In this document: one piece after another, positions 1 to 12,401 of the stretch
How the letters are laid out: each line of letters starts with the position of its first letter
How positions within the stretch are numbered: the stretch's first letter is position 1
DNA from: Torymus aiolomorphi
Lineage: Eukaryota; Arthropoda; Insecta; Hymenoptera; Torymidae
NCBI GenBank assembly: GCA_036365515.1
Contig: CM070876.1
Coordinates: forward strand, 101,432,310-101,496,309
DNA length: 64,000 bases
Direction: 5' to 3'
Made by a program: the position numbers and the translations under genes
Notes under the pieces: generated by a model
What the model was told of the DNA's origin: nothing
Seen by the model: the letters and a program-made list of their open reading frames with translations, nothing else
Databases searched by the model: none

Positions 1-2084
1 AAATTTATCATTTTTATTCAAGTCAAACCGCGCTGTTAAAGTTGTTTTCCAATTATCAAGAGCATCTATTTCATAATTTTCTTCAAAAACAATTTTTTGT
101 TGATTTTCTGTATGAACTCCTTCCACATAAGGGAAATTTTTGTAACCCCCATGCTGCTACCATTCGGCTCAAGTACCGGCGATATTGATATTCAGTAATA
201 TCATCATATATTCCATTTCTTTTGTCATAATTTTTTTTTAATGTACAAAAAGCTCTATCACTACCTTTATGTATATAATCAAAAATATATTTGATGCTTT
301 AAATTGAAGCACAATATTCAACATTAATATGACATTTACATTTTTCTAATAAACATTTATTGTAAGGAACTACCATTGAATTATCTACTGGAATAATTTT
401 TTTACTTCTTTTAAGTCAATATGTGAAATTATTAGAAGAATTATTTGTACGTTTATATTGAGGATAACCGTTTTTTTTTAATGTTGTTGACGATTGAAAT
501 GGTTTAGGCAAATTTTTTTTACAAACATCTTTACATTTATCGTAACACGGAGAATTTTCACTACGTGATCCATGTAACATATGTTTTACAACTAATTTTT
601 GCAATTTTTTATCATTATTAGAAGGTATCTCAGCAGAAATCTGTTTATTAATGGCTTCTGGTGTCATTAATTTATTTTTATGATCAAAAGTTACTACAAG
701 ATGTGCATACGGTAATCCTCTTTTCTGAAATTCAATAGTATACACATAAGCTAAAGCATTTCCAAAAATTTGATGGTTTTCTATATCATTAAGTAAAGAC
801 TTAAATTTTGTATAAAATAATCTAACTGTAATATTTGGTATATCATTGGGCGCAGTTCCGATAGGAAATGTCGTTAATACATTTTTTAATTCTTTCCACT
901 TAGGATTACACGTCATAGTTATAAATAAATCAGGTAGACCAATATCCCTTACTATTGCCATTGCATCTTCATAATGTTGCTGCATATATCTAGGACTACC
1001 TATATAAGTTGCTGGTAGTACACAAAATTTCCTAGTCTTTCTTTTTTTTCAAAATTTTCTGATACATTTAAGGCACTATTTATAACATGATCCCTCAAAC
1101 CTTGATAACATTCAGTACGTATTTTTTTTTGTTTCTGCCTAAAATAATTCATTCTATTGTTTTCTATCATAATATAGGCATGTAAAAAGAATTGTTGGGT
1201 TAGTCTCCCTCCAAATAAAAGTGGATTGAAATTTTCTGAATTTGGTCTGTAAGCTAATCTATAAGAATAGTGCTGTAATATTGTTAGAAGGTTTTCTTTT
1301 GAATCATATGGTTTTTTAGTATAACCAATACTCTCCAGCCTAAATCTCCTGAAGGAAAAAATAATGGAAATACCATTGGGTCAACATGATGTGATAATTA
1401 CTTAAATATGTGTATTCTTTTTCATTAGAATTATTTTTCGGATAAACGCATAGATCATAATTGTGAGGCATTCCTGATTTGGAAATAATTATAGCTGCAC
1501 ATTCCGACGTTAATGGTTTAGTATAATTATGGTTTTCATTACTATTCTTACGAACAAAATATAATTTATAATTTGAAAGTTTCTCTGTATTAGTTATTTC
1601 GTGTAAATATTTATACTTTTTAGCATAAAGATTACTATTTAAAACTTCAGTCAATAATTTTAAATGTTCTTGAGTTAAATGTTTATGACTCTTTATTTTC
1701 ATTTCAATTGCAGTATTGTCATCATATATATATATATATATATATTTGACCACACGAAGGTTCTGCATTTTTCTTGGTAATAAAGTATTTGGCGTTATAT
1801 TGTCATATAACAAATATCAAACAAACTTGTCTTTGAATTTTTAAATTATAAATAGCTTTTTTCTTTTCGTATTTTACGTTTGCACTAAATGTAGCAAAAC
1901 AAAATAAGTTATTATAATATCTGATTAAAGTTCGAAAATTGTTATCATATAATAATAGATTCTTTAGTGTTTTATTATATATAGTTAGCGGTGACAAAAT
2001 TATTTTACCCTTACTACAACAAATTGATTTATTATTTTCTTCTTTCCAATATACTGCCGAAAAATATTTACAAACATAACTCAT
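1..2084 (-). pseudogene. Helitron replicase remnant, Rep region (runs off window start)
   Basis: Decayed Helitron replicase/helicase, which would nick and replicate single-stranded DNA in rolling-circle transposition. Read on the minus strand, 2084-1803 holds the N-terminal segment ending in IRYYNNLFCFAT, and 1813-1340 continues it after a frame change. The open stretch 985-416 is the Rep core, with the family pattern ITMTCNPKW and, later, KHMLHGSRSENSPCYDKC followed by LPKPF. The HUH motif, usually HAH after GLP, reads GLPYAH, so the first metal-binding His is Tyr. From 415 to 1 frame-broken text still resembles the linker between Rep and helicase (RRYLSRMVAAW). The helicase would lie beyond position 1. 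Same family as the copies at 4.4-5.9 and 55.9-58.2 kb. Stops, frameshifts and the lost His argue that it is inactive. Confidence 0.8.
1723..1745. repeat. (TA)n microsatellite inside the Helitron remnant
   Basis: A short run of alternating T and A interrupts the N-terminal part of the Helitron reading frame and adds a Tyr-Ile stretch to the translation. It is probably a later expansion within the dead gene. Confidence 0.8.
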
Positions 2085-2689
2085 ATTACCAAAATATGAT
2101 TCATACTCTAAATTTTTATTTTTACTACATTTTTGTTTATTTACTTTTAACGTAGAAAAGGATGATGACGCGAGATGTTTGAGGACGAGCTCGGCAACAC
2201 CTCTCCTACACTATATATACATAAGAGAAAGAGAGAGAAGAGAGAGAGATAGAGAGAGGGGGAGAGGAAGAACTAACGAAGGCACTCAATTCGTCTCTCA
2301 CGGTTTTCTCATGCTCTGTTTGCAGTTGCTGCACTTTTCTATGGGAAGAAAAAATACGGACAGCGTTCGACTTGTAATTGAACTGTCAAATACTTGCGCA
2401 TACGCCGCGCTACGCTCGTGTGAGTTTGGCGTTATCCTTGATTTGTATAATTAAGAAGTTTCCTTTCAAAAAGTTGCTCTTTAAGTAATTGGTTTCGTTA
2501 ATTGCGGAGAAAAGGCACGCATTATAATAAATGCGCTAACGCGCTTCTTGCGCTGATGGCAGGAGGGTGGTATAGTTTGTTTTCAGAAAGCAGCCTGTTA
2601 TTTGTGTATCGAGGTGAAGAACTGACAACGGAGCGATGCAAAATTTGTCGACAGAAGTGTCTCCTACATCACAGATAGTTCTCATTAGA
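2085..2689. other. No gene recognised; AG-rich tract
   Basis: Follows the start of the Helitron remnant. It has a purine tract of GA/AGAG repeats at about 2224-2272. A 91-codon open frame (2179-2454) is mostly the translation of that tract (Arg-Glu repeats) and shows no domain. A TATATA run lies just before the tract, but I cannot support a promoter. Confidence 0.6.
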
Positions 2690-3090
2690 AGGACAATGCG
2701 GAGGGACATTGTGGAGGGAGGCGGAGGGACGCGAAGAGACGCGGATGAATGCGGAGAGACAAGACCCTTTTTGCGGTGGGACGCGGAGGGACGCGGAGGG
2801 ATGCGGAGGGACGCGGAGGGACGCGGAGGGACGCGGAGAAACGCGAAGGGACATGCGGAGGGACAATGCAGACCCCAAATAACGCAAAAAAACAGTGAAA
2901 TTTACGTTATTTTGTGGAGGGCACTTTGCGAAGGGACGCGGAGGCATGCGGAGGGACGCGGAGGGACGCGGAGGGACGCGGAGGGACGCGGAGGGACGTG
3001 GATGGACGCGAAGGGTCGCGGAGGGACGCGGAGGGACGTGGATGGACGCGAAGGGTCGCGGAGGGACGCGGAGGGACGCGGAGGGTTAAC
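2690..3090. repeat. G-rich 10-bp minisatellite, two blocks
   Basis: Tandem array of the decamer GCGGAGGGAC with few variants (GCGAAGGGAC, GTGGATGGAC). Block one runs about 2697-2864 and block two about 2928-3086, separated by about 60 bp of other sequence. The plus strand is almost free of C outside the ACGC step, giving strong purine skew. Because 10 is not a multiple of 3, all three frames stay open and give repetitive Arg/Asp/Gly/Glu peptides; these ORFs are artefacts of the repeat. Confidence 0.95.
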
Positions 3091-3955
3091 GACTCAATTC
3101 AGCTTACAACTATATAGTATAGTAAGATATATATATATATATATCTAACTATATTATATAGATGTTAGTATTGTTTTTGAACATCAGCCCCCCCTCAGCC
3201 CCCTCAAAATAACGTAAAAATCAGCGTATTTCTATGAGTTTTTTATATTAAAATAGCCTCTGAGCCCCCCTCACCGCCCTCATCACCCTTCAGGCGCTCC
3301 ACCACCCCATCCCTCCCCCTCTTACCCCCATTTATATTCATTTTTTCCTTTAATCGTATTTATCATCACGGTATACATGCGACAAAGGTCTTTTTTACTC
3401 ACACCACGCGTAAAGTATTCTGTTTTTATATTGACGTCAGGGAGCCTCGCTTCGCTCGGGCCGTAAATAATTATAAACGGCACTATTCATCGGAAAAAAA
3501 ATAGACATACGAGCATAGGTTTCGCAGTTTCTAGGAATGAGGTTATGTGACGTTTTCGACCCTGAAATTAAAGATTAAGCACAAATAACTTTCTGTAAGG
3601 TATATGGGAAAATTGTATATTGTCTCCAAACAATGAGGACCATTGATATTTTTTTAAAACAAATAAGTCTATTTTTCCACGCCATCCAAGAGGTAGATAG
3701 ATAGGCGCGCTTTTTTTATAGAGGTTTCCCTTTTCTTACTATCTTTGAATTCATTTTCCATTAAATATTTCATTGTTTTTTCATAATAAAAAGTTAGTAA
3801 AAAATGTCCTATTCCTCTGTTAAAAAAAAATGTAAAATTTTCAAGTATTACTTTTGTTCTATTAAATAAAGATATGTTATATTTTTAAACATTTTTATAG
3901 TTATATAATTAACATAAATTTTAAGCTTGAAAGTCATTCAAAGCTTTTGAACTTC
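3091..3955. other. No gene recognised; C-rich then AT-rich spacer
   Basis: Contains a short TA run (3127-3144), a C-rich segment (about 3186-3330, runs of CCCCC with CCCTC) on the same strand as the preceding G-rich array, and then AT-rich sequence. A short motif, CGCTTCGCTCGGGC (3449-3462), recurs in inverted form near 42.2 and 55.5 kb. No coding similarity seen. Confidence 0.5.
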
Positions 3956-3959
3956 ATAT

Positions 3960-4420
3960 TCATTTCAAAGGTCGCTCAAAATATGACGCTAAAAATATTA
4001 ATTATGAAGGTCGCTGAAAGCAGACCAAAACTTAAATCGAAACCGTTGTTGAACTCTGAAAGTAGATCGATTTTGAAGGTTAAGCAAAAGATCAGTTTGT
4101 TAATTTTATAAAGGTTCTTGAAAGTTAATCAATTTTGGAGGTCTGATATTAGACCGATTTTGAAGGTCATTGATAGCAGACCGATTTTGAAGGTCGCTGA
4201 TAGCAGACCAATTTTTGAAAGTTAATCAATTTTGGAGGTCTGATAGCAGACCGATTTTGAAGGTCGCTGATAGCAGATAAATTTTTGGAAGTTAATCAAT
4301 TTTGGAAGTCTGATAGCAGGCCGATTTTGGAGGTCGCTGGTAGCAGACCAATTTTTGAAAGTTAATCAATTTTAGAGGTGTAATAGCAGACCGATTTTGA
4401 AGGTCGTTGATAGTAGAATA
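3960..4420. repeat. ~70-bp tandem repeat
   Basis: Diverged copies of a unit built from GACCGATTTTGAAGGTCGCT, GATAGCAGACC and AATTTTTGAAAGTTAATCAA. At least four imperfect copies are visible, becoming more regular toward 4400, where the array abuts the second Helitron remnant. Confidence 0.85.
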
Positions 4421-5910
4421 AAATGTTCAGCAGTATTTTGGATAGAAAAAAAATATAAGTCTAATTGTTTTAATAATGGTACAATAATACTTTCACCTTT
4501 AAGTGATTATGATAAAATATTGAAAGAAATGTTATTACATGATCAAACATTCAGATATTTAATACGATATTATAATAATTTATTTTGTTTTGCAACCTCT
4601 AATGCTAACGTCTAACATCAAAAGAAAAAAGGAATTTAAAATTTTAAAATTCTAGGACAAATTTGTCACATAACGCCAATCACTTTATTACCTATCGGTA
4701 AAGATGAACCTTGTTGTGGACAATTATATATTAATGATAATGTAACAGCACTTGCACGAAGGTTAAAAAAAATCAAAGCTTAAGTGATGAACATAAACGA
4801 ATATTAATTGAAATATCAAACCGTAATCCATACGCAAAAAATTATAAACATTTATATCAAATATCAAATTAAAAAAATTACCCAAATTATAAATTGTATT
4901 TCGTCCGTAAAAATAATAATCAAAAGCATAGATATAACGCTCCTGTAACATCTGAATGTGGAGCAATAATAGTATCGAAAAATGAAATTCCAGAAAATTA
5001 CGATGTATGTTCATATCCTAAAAACATTCCTGATAATGAACAAAAAAATACATATATTAATAAATTATCACATCATATTGATCCCCATATTATTTCCTTT
5101 AGGAGATTTAGGTTGGAATGTTGGTTACACTAAAAGAACAAGCGCTCCAGAAAAGGAACATCTTACTATCCTACAATATTATTCATATAGATTAGCTTAT
5201 CGACCAAATGGTAAATTTAGTCCATTATTATATTGTGGAAGATTAACATAACAATTTTTTTTACATGCATACGTTATGATGGAAAGTAATAGAATGAATT
5301 TTTTTCGAAATAATCAAAAAAAATTAAGAGTCGAATGTTATCAAGGTTTATTAGATCATGTAATGAATAATGCTTCTAATATTTCTAATTTCGTTTCAAG
5401 ATTTACGAACGTATGAAAAAATTACGTATTGCACATACAGAGAAACTGCAATAAAAATGGGTTTAGTTGATGATGACTTATAAATAAAAAATATTTTTAA
5501 AGAAGCGTGTGACGTTATGATAGGATATCAATTACGTCAATTTTTTGCTTGGTATTTACTATCTGAAAATATTAATGGTAATAATATTTGGAAGGAATTT
5601 AATAACTTTTTCATAGAAGATTTTAAAGACGATAAATTAAACAATGCCCTCATATGAATAAATGAAATATTATCATTAAACGAACAAATCACGTATAGAT
5701 TTTGGATTGCCCGAACCAAATAAAATCTTAAAAATTGAATGTAATGAAGTTAATAAGACTGAAATGTTATTCTGTGAAGAAATGTTTAGTTTCATGTATA
5801 CTCAACTAAATTTAGAACAAAAGTATATTTTTGAGAAATTATTAAATAATGAACATAAGATTCATTTTATAGACCGTCCTGGTAGTTCATGTAAACATTT
5901 TTATACAAAA
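4397..5910 (+). pseudogene. Second Helitron replicase remnant, internally deleted
   Basis: Plus-strand relative of the copy at 1-2084. 4420-4615 matches its N-terminal segment (again ending IRYYNNLFCFAT). 4790-5250 carries the following region in several frames, with the family marks PILFPLGDLGW and a segment resembling YRLAYRPNGKFSPLL. The whole Rep catalytic core is missing. 5707-5910 holds the start of the Pif1-type helicase, ending just after a degenerate Walker A (IDRPGSSCKHF; the usual GKT/GKS lysine step is lost). The helicase then stops at the edge of the LTR at 5911, so the LTR element probably inserted here. I do not find the rest of this helicase beyond the LTR element. Confidence 0.75.
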
Positions 5911-6520
5911 TTTTACGTGACGCATCTTTTACTAAGAGTTTTTATTTTTCGCATATTTGTTCAACTAAAATTCCAACCCGGGCCCAAGTACGATTCACAT
6001 AAAGAGAAAAGAATGTGCTCTTAGCGGCTGAAGTTAGTCAAGGCCACAAAGTGCTCATTCTTTTCCACGCGCAATCAGTGAAATATAACACCCTCTTCCG
6101 ACCAAGCGCAGGGGGGAGGTAAATGCAACGAAGTTTCTGAAGCTGACTATGCAGCAACAGCTAGTCGACGCACGCGAGCGAAGAACTGCTCGACGCGGCC
6201 ACAATACATCGAGGGCTGCACCGCCTGGGCCCGTTACCCGCAAGCTTGCTTACCGGCCCCATCTTAATATATGAGTGCGAGAGAGGCAGAGTGAATGCGA
6301 AGCGGAGGAGGAAAATGCGCGCCAGTCGAGAGAAGAGGGCCGAAAAATTAGAGTAGTTTGAACTCCCTAAGGAATAAGACGCACAAATAGATTCGCTTAA
6401 AACAAAGAAAAGTATAAAGGCCACGGCCTCTCGATCAATTTTTATTTCATAGCTTCCTATTCGTGTTACAAAAGAGCCAAACTTTATAAACAAGAAAAAG
6501 GAAACACAGATATATATATA
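5911..6520 (+). repeat. Left LTR of the 12-kb element
   Basis: Nearly identical to 17265-17876 over its length, differing by scattered substitutions and small indels. Shared text runs from TTACGTGACGCATC to GGAAA(C/T)ACAGATATATATATA. The start is uncertain by a few bases: the downstream copy reads TGTTACG and this one TTTTACG. It interrupts the second Helitron remnant. ORFs on its minus strand occur in both copies and are not genes I recognise. Confidence 0.85.
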
Positions 6521-7051
6521 GACATAGATAAATATACCAAATAAGCTTGAACCTGTTAAATTAAATCACAAGGACTTAGAACAAAAGAAATCTATACACA
6601 GAAAGGCTATTTTTTACGATTGGATAATTAGGCCTAAAAGAAAGCGAACACTAAATAAAGGAAAGCACGGGCGCAAGCGGACTTGTATCTCCGACCTAAA
6701 CCTTTCCTTCATTGACTTTGCACATCACCTGAAACACAAAAAGAGTGAGTATCATTATTCAAAATTTACAAACCAAAAAGAAAAGGAATTCAAAAATAAT
6801 TTAGAGGTACCGATCCCAAACGTTCATAATTTGGTAGGAACCGTTAAAGAAATTTGTTGTAGATGCATGCAATTGTGTGCACTTCATTTATTCTGCATTA
6901 CTAGGAGAAAACAAAATTAAATGTAGACTACATTTTAATTAATTAATTTAATTTTAATTAATTTGAATTATTGATTAATTGAAATAAACTTGAATAACAT
7001 ATATGCATTATCAATATACGGTATTTATTATAACTATATGATTAAATAAAA

Positions 7052-7310
<259 letters not shown>

Positions 7311-9467
7311 ACATATCTTTATTACCATATAACCAGTTAATAAGAGGTTTTACTAACTAAGGGAGAACAACATTAATTATTGAAGTGAGACAGTAAATTT
7401 CTTTAACGTCTCGTTGAAATCAGAGTCATCCCTATAAGCATACTCCTCAATTTTGGACGGTGGAGCTTGCACGTGTGACCTCAGGGAAGTGTGACAGTCC
7501 AATTGTCATCCTTGGTGCGAATTCTTTTTAACGCAGGGCCTTGTGGTGCAAAACATTATCTGGTCGCATTAACCTTGTGAACCCCTATTTTGTCATAAAA
7601 AGAAAAGAGATTTAGTATTCAATATCGCATGAAAATAAAACTATCATTCATAATCTTTGCTTCACTAATGGCCACCCTATACTAGTTGAAGGGAAATAGA
7701 CGGCTGTAGTTTAACTGCCTTCCCTCTTAGCTTGGACTCGGTATAAGAAATTATAAGAAATCCTATAATCATCCCGAGTCGAAGGTGGAACCACTTGTCG
7801 AATATCGTACTTTACCTCTCCCATGTTTAACCTCAATCCCTGGACACACTCTAAATTTACTTAACCAAATTACGCATAATTCCCTCCTTTTTAATAGATA
7901 TAGATATATTACCTCTTCCTACAAAGAACCCAATAATTTGCATTAATATTGAATTTATAACAATCTAACACTGGTAAAATATGCACATACATTGCATATA
8001 TATAGATACATAGGACAGGTATGAAACTTAAATACGGCCTTTTTGAAAATTAGAGTACACCTTTAACATCTATAATAATAGACTTACATACACACATACA
8101 GCTTCATAAGTGCACCCATAAGATTTAGAAATTAATTAAACTCAATCTAATAGTACAAAGAGATAAAATAATTGATTAGGCCGCAATTGCACAATATTAT
8201 ATAAACCAAGAGCATAAGAATACAATTCCTAGATTAATGTCCTCTATATATGTACATAAAGTCTTATCATTAAGAACTGCATAAGAATATTAATATGGTA
8301 ATTGTACACGCGGAACGTGAGACGTTATACTGTTTATTGGAAGAATTCATATTAGTCGTTGTATCAGGGTTTCACTTATAACTCATATGAGTTTAGCGTT
8401 AGTGGGTTAGTTATATAGCTATCTGTGGGACACATTGATGGGCCCTTGCGTTTACTAGCTGTCTCCGTGTAGGGAAATGTGCATCGCAATCCAAGGAAGG
8501 AAACAACTATTTCTGTTCTGCATAAACCCAGCATAGTCATTGCTGCATAAGGCCCCGTTACACCTCCTCATGGTAACTTTTCTTGAACCGAGGGCCACTA
8601 GTCATCTCTTTGGAGTCATATAGGACAACCAGCAATATCTTGGCAATAACTATAATCACCAAGGAAGGAAGTACCGTATCCGCAATTATCTGGGGATTAG
8701 AGTGCATAAATCAAGCCACTCAAATCAGCGGCCGACGACCCTTGCAGATCTGAAACCGAAAAAGAAAACATACCACAAAGCACCTATGGATCCACAGAAG
8801 CAGAGGAAAAACTAAACGAGTATACTTATCTGATAAAGATTAGAGTTTCCTTTTCTCACCGATCAAGTATTGTTTTTGCCACGCACATAATATCGCCCGT
8901 CTGCTCCGTAGGTTCGTCAACACGTATACGGGAGGTTAGTACTCCGACCACGTGACATCAATCTTGGTAGTCGGTGCGACTGTATACATGCGAGACCGTG
9001 GTCTAGCATCGCAATCGCGCACGCGGTAAAGACACCTTAAGGGTCGACGTGCAATGCTAGCGCACGCATACCATCAGACTGGCCAATCACACGCGTAGTT
9101 CTCTCGCGGCGGTGCGCCCGTTCCGAGTTGCCTTAACTCTAGTAAAACGAAGGGATCAAGATTGAATTTCGAGTAGTAACGTTACACTATTTCATTATTA
9201 GGCAAATATAGATGAGTGCACATACACACGTGCACAAGTATACATCCGTCTAATAAATAAAGGTCTGCTTGTGCTGCTCGCGCGCGCCTGCTGCCTTAAG
9301 AGCCAACCACCCGCATATAACACACTGCCCGTGAGTCCACGCGTTCCGTGCTACATTAGCGTTGGTTTCGCGCGGTAATCAGGGTCAGGCCTATTTTTAA
9401 CGATCATATTACTACGTCGAAGGCAGAAAGGTAGAGGAACAAATAATTAATTATACACATATCGGCG

Positions 9468-9485
9468 AATATATATATATGTGTG

Positions 9486-9576
<91 letters not shown>
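9468..9576. repeat. (TA)/(CA)n microsatellite
   Basis: A short TATATGTGTGTATA block passes into more than 80 bp of CA repeats with a GCGCGC interruption in the middle. Confidence 0.95.
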
Positions 9577-9579
<3 letters not shown>

Positions 9580-9911
9580 TACGTTATATACAGGGCTTTA
9601 CGAACTCGATCACAGATTGTATGGTTATAAGGGACATAATAAATATTAAATAACTAGATAGTTCTTGTTACGCATTTTCTTTAACCTCTCTCTCGTTCCC
9701 CTTTTTATATTCATACAGAATCCTCATATAGCTTAATGTGTATGGGAATATTGATCCGAAGCAATAGCACAGGTAAGGTGCCATATTGGCGGGGATGATA
9801 GATGCCCCGAGAGTGACAACCAATAAAGCGATAGTTTCGAAAGAAATATCGCATTTACGTGAGCGCCATTAATTATTGTGGCTCTCACGTAACAAATTTG
9901 GTGGCAGAGCG

Positions 9912-11175
9912 CCGTTGGTCGCTCTAACCTCACTGTGCTGTTACACTGAGAAATTTCCGCGAAAATCAAAATTTGTTGTTTTTCAAACTTTTCAATTTAT
10001 AGAAGTCATTTGCGTGTCAACTGCTCGCAGCGCCAGTGTTTATGTGCGCATAATTCACTGAAATTTCTACTATATTTGTCAATTTAGACTTTTTCTAACT
10101 GTTCTTCGTAGCCTTGATTCGGGCATATAGGTTGCTGTTTAACTCCTCGTGCGATACGCATTGTTGACGAAGATCCTAATAATTGGTAGGAGTAAAGGCC
10201 CTTTTGAGTATTCGGGCCAGTCACCTTGTTTTAATACCTTTGAACAGAACACACGTTCCTGCTCCATAAATCTACATATATAAACAGACTTACAATTATT
10301 ACTACAATAATATACCTCGAAATATATTACACTGTGCATATTACCCCTTTATTTTTATTATTCCCCAAAAGACATAACTATATATATAAAAATACTATAT
10401 ATATTCAGATATTAATATACATACACATGTCCCTTTTTGTTATCCCTATATAATTGCCCTTGTGTTTTATTGCGCATCGCTACTCAAACCTTTTTGTTGT
10501 CTTCTGCTTTCTTTTATTTCTCTAATTTCTTTTGCTCCCTTACAACTCTCGAATGCTTGCATCTTCTCTGTGAATTGTTATTCTCTCTGAGGTTTCACCA
10601 ATTAGAAGTGTTTTGGTTTTTTTTCAATGCGCGTAAGAAATGGTTCCTGAATTCCACGTAATTTTCAATGAAGCCCGATTAATTAATCGACTGGTCGAAG
10701 TTTGTAGTCGCTTAGATCATTTAGATGGTGAACTTCATGGAGTCAAGGAGGAATTACGGTTAGTCGCTCTAACCTCACTGTGCTCTTACATTTAGGAATT
10801 TCCGTGGAGATTTACATTATTTAGTATCCTTTTTTTTCTCGTTGGAATTCTGAATCGATAGTTCGTGGGTTGCCCGTGTGATGCGTGCCGCTCGCATCGG
10901 TTGCGTCGAAGATTTCCTATATTTTCGGGGGTTTGCGTTTTGTTTGTAATCATTGACCCCGGTCTAACTACCTAAAGCCAGTGCGCGGGTTAGCGTCTCC
11001 ACATTTTAGCAAACCCTATCGCAGGCCACTATTGCGATTGATTTTCCTCTAGATTTATGAAAGGCTCTTCGATATATTCGGGCCAGTTATTTTAACTCAA
11101 CGCTCCCTACTAAGGTAAATCACACGTGCTTGTTCCATAACTCTACTTAGATAGGCATACTTATAACAAAACCTT
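9912..11175 (+). repeat. Diverged tandem duplication in the LTR-element leader
   Basis: Segments in 9912-10310 recur in the same order about 0.85 kb downstream in 10757-11170. The first shared block is GTCGCTCTAACCTCACTGTG, at 9919 and 10763. A later block is around TTCGGGCCAGT...CTCCATAA(A/C)TCTAC, near 10209-10275 and 11079-11145. Between the copies lies a fragment of the coiled-coil gene (10640-10758). Confidence 0.7.
10640..10758 (+). pseudogene. 5' fragment of the coiled-coil gene, duplicated upstream
   Basis: About 40 codons starting MVPEFHVIFNEARLI match the start of the ORF at 13516 (MYPEFHSVFNEAKLI), including the later shared step KEELR. The match ends abruptly, and the frame runs into the leader repeat beginning at about 10757. 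This looks like a partial copy made when the leader was duplicated; alternatively it is a surviving paralogue whose 3' end was lost. Confidence 0.7.
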
Positions 11176-11774
11176 TTTCCCTTTTATAATGCAAAATGTA
11201 CTAACATATAATATATATATATATATCAACATATTATATTACAATGTACCCAAAATATTCTATAAAAATATACGCTGACACACCTATATATCTCTCTCCT
11301 CTCTCCCTATATGTGTTCGTGTCTGGTTTTTTTCTTTCGCATATTTTTGGAATTTAGAACTACGAACTGCTCTTTCACACTACTACAGATAAAGTAATAA
11401 CAATTATATAACTAATAATTCCTATCTTAACGATTTCTATCTCTGTGATTTCTTTCCCCACTCACTCTTGATATCCTTGCCGATTCCTTATAACTCGACC
11501 TGCTGGGTTATGATGTCGCGTCTTCCTGCCTCTTTATATAAACGTCCCTATCCCGCAGATGTCTCCCGAATCTCACGCCGTATTCTCGGAGACAAGAATA
11601 ACCGGTCGGATTTTTGAACCAACCGGAAGGATAGAACAATTAAACCGTCGCACGGCCGTCCTGCGTCTCGGTGAAAACTAGATCAATCCCCTCTTTTGTT
11701 TGTTATAAAAAAAAAATAATAATTTGATTTCATGAATTACCTAATTCCGGGTACTACCATTACCACCTTTCACT

Positions 11775-12359
11775 ATGAGGTTCCCTATTTTCGACGGATA
11801 TAACATGCCCATTGAAAAATTTATGGACCTGATCCAGGATGTTGGTAGAGAGGTACCGCAACCGGTTATGCCGTATTTTATAACCGATATTTTAAACAGC
11901 TTCCGCGGTGAGGCGAAGGATATTTCCAGTCAGTACGTGTATGAACATTTCTTAGATATTGTCGACCTCCTTTACGGTCATTTTGGGCAGCAATCTAGCG
12001 ACAGGGAATTACTCCAAGATCTTAGGAATTGCATACCCACCTATAACGGCTATAACATTCCGTTTCATGATTTTTTTTATGGAGTGTTGCGATCCGCTTC
12101 TCGAATACCCCCTCAATTCCATGGAATATTTTTAGATGTTCTTCTAGAAAAATTAGAGGGCGAAGTGTGGGACATCATAGAAAATAGTGGATTCACGAAT
12201 CATCTGGAACTTCTAGAAAACTTGGGCTGGTTTTTCGATGATCAGCACACCAGAAACCTACGTAGAAATTATCAATATAATAGTCAAGACGACGGCGACG
12301 ATGAAAACATTGTTGCTCATTGGGGACCCCTATGGCAAGTGTCAATTGCTGAACCTTAA
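11775..12359 (+). CDS. Gag-like capsid protein of the LTR element
   Basis: A 194-residue open frame starting MRFPIFDGYNMP. It would form the capsid shell that packages element RNA in the cytoplasm. Residues 3-85 follow the pattern of Ty3/gypsy and errantivirus capsid: an opening F-DG--- followed by a helical stretch, then LNSFRGEAKDI, then HFGQQSSDRELLQDL, matching the usual HFG-QR----LL-DL step at the start of the C-terminal domain. Residues 90-99 (YNGYNIPFHD) resemble residues 6-15, and LLEKLEGEVWDI resembles ILNSFRGEAKDI, so an internal duplication is possible. The C-terminus is acidic and there is no CCHC knuckle. It is short for a gag and may be truncated. The call is by motif only. Confidence 0.6.
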   Translation: MRFPIFDGYNMPIEKFMDLIQDVGREVPQPVMPYFITDILNSFRGEAKDISSQYVYEHFLDIVDLLYGHFGQQSSDRELLQDLRNCIPTYNGYNIPFHDFFYGVLRSASRIPPQFHGIFLDVLLEKLEGEVWDIIENSGFTNHLELLENLGWFFDDQHTRNLRRNYQYNSQDDGDDENIVAHWGPLWQVSIAEP

Positions 12360-12401
12360 GAGACTCCTAATGATCGTAAGATCCAGAGCATTTCCCCGCC
12401 G

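Noticed and set aside
2636..3148. 170-codon Arg/Asp/Gly/Glu-rich protein
   Set aside because: A 10-bp repeat keeps every frame open; the peptide has repeat periodicity only.
6055..6493. Minus-strand frames in the LTR (also at 17409-17879)
   Set aside because: Present in both LTR copies because the LTR is duplicated; no domain, and antisense to the element.
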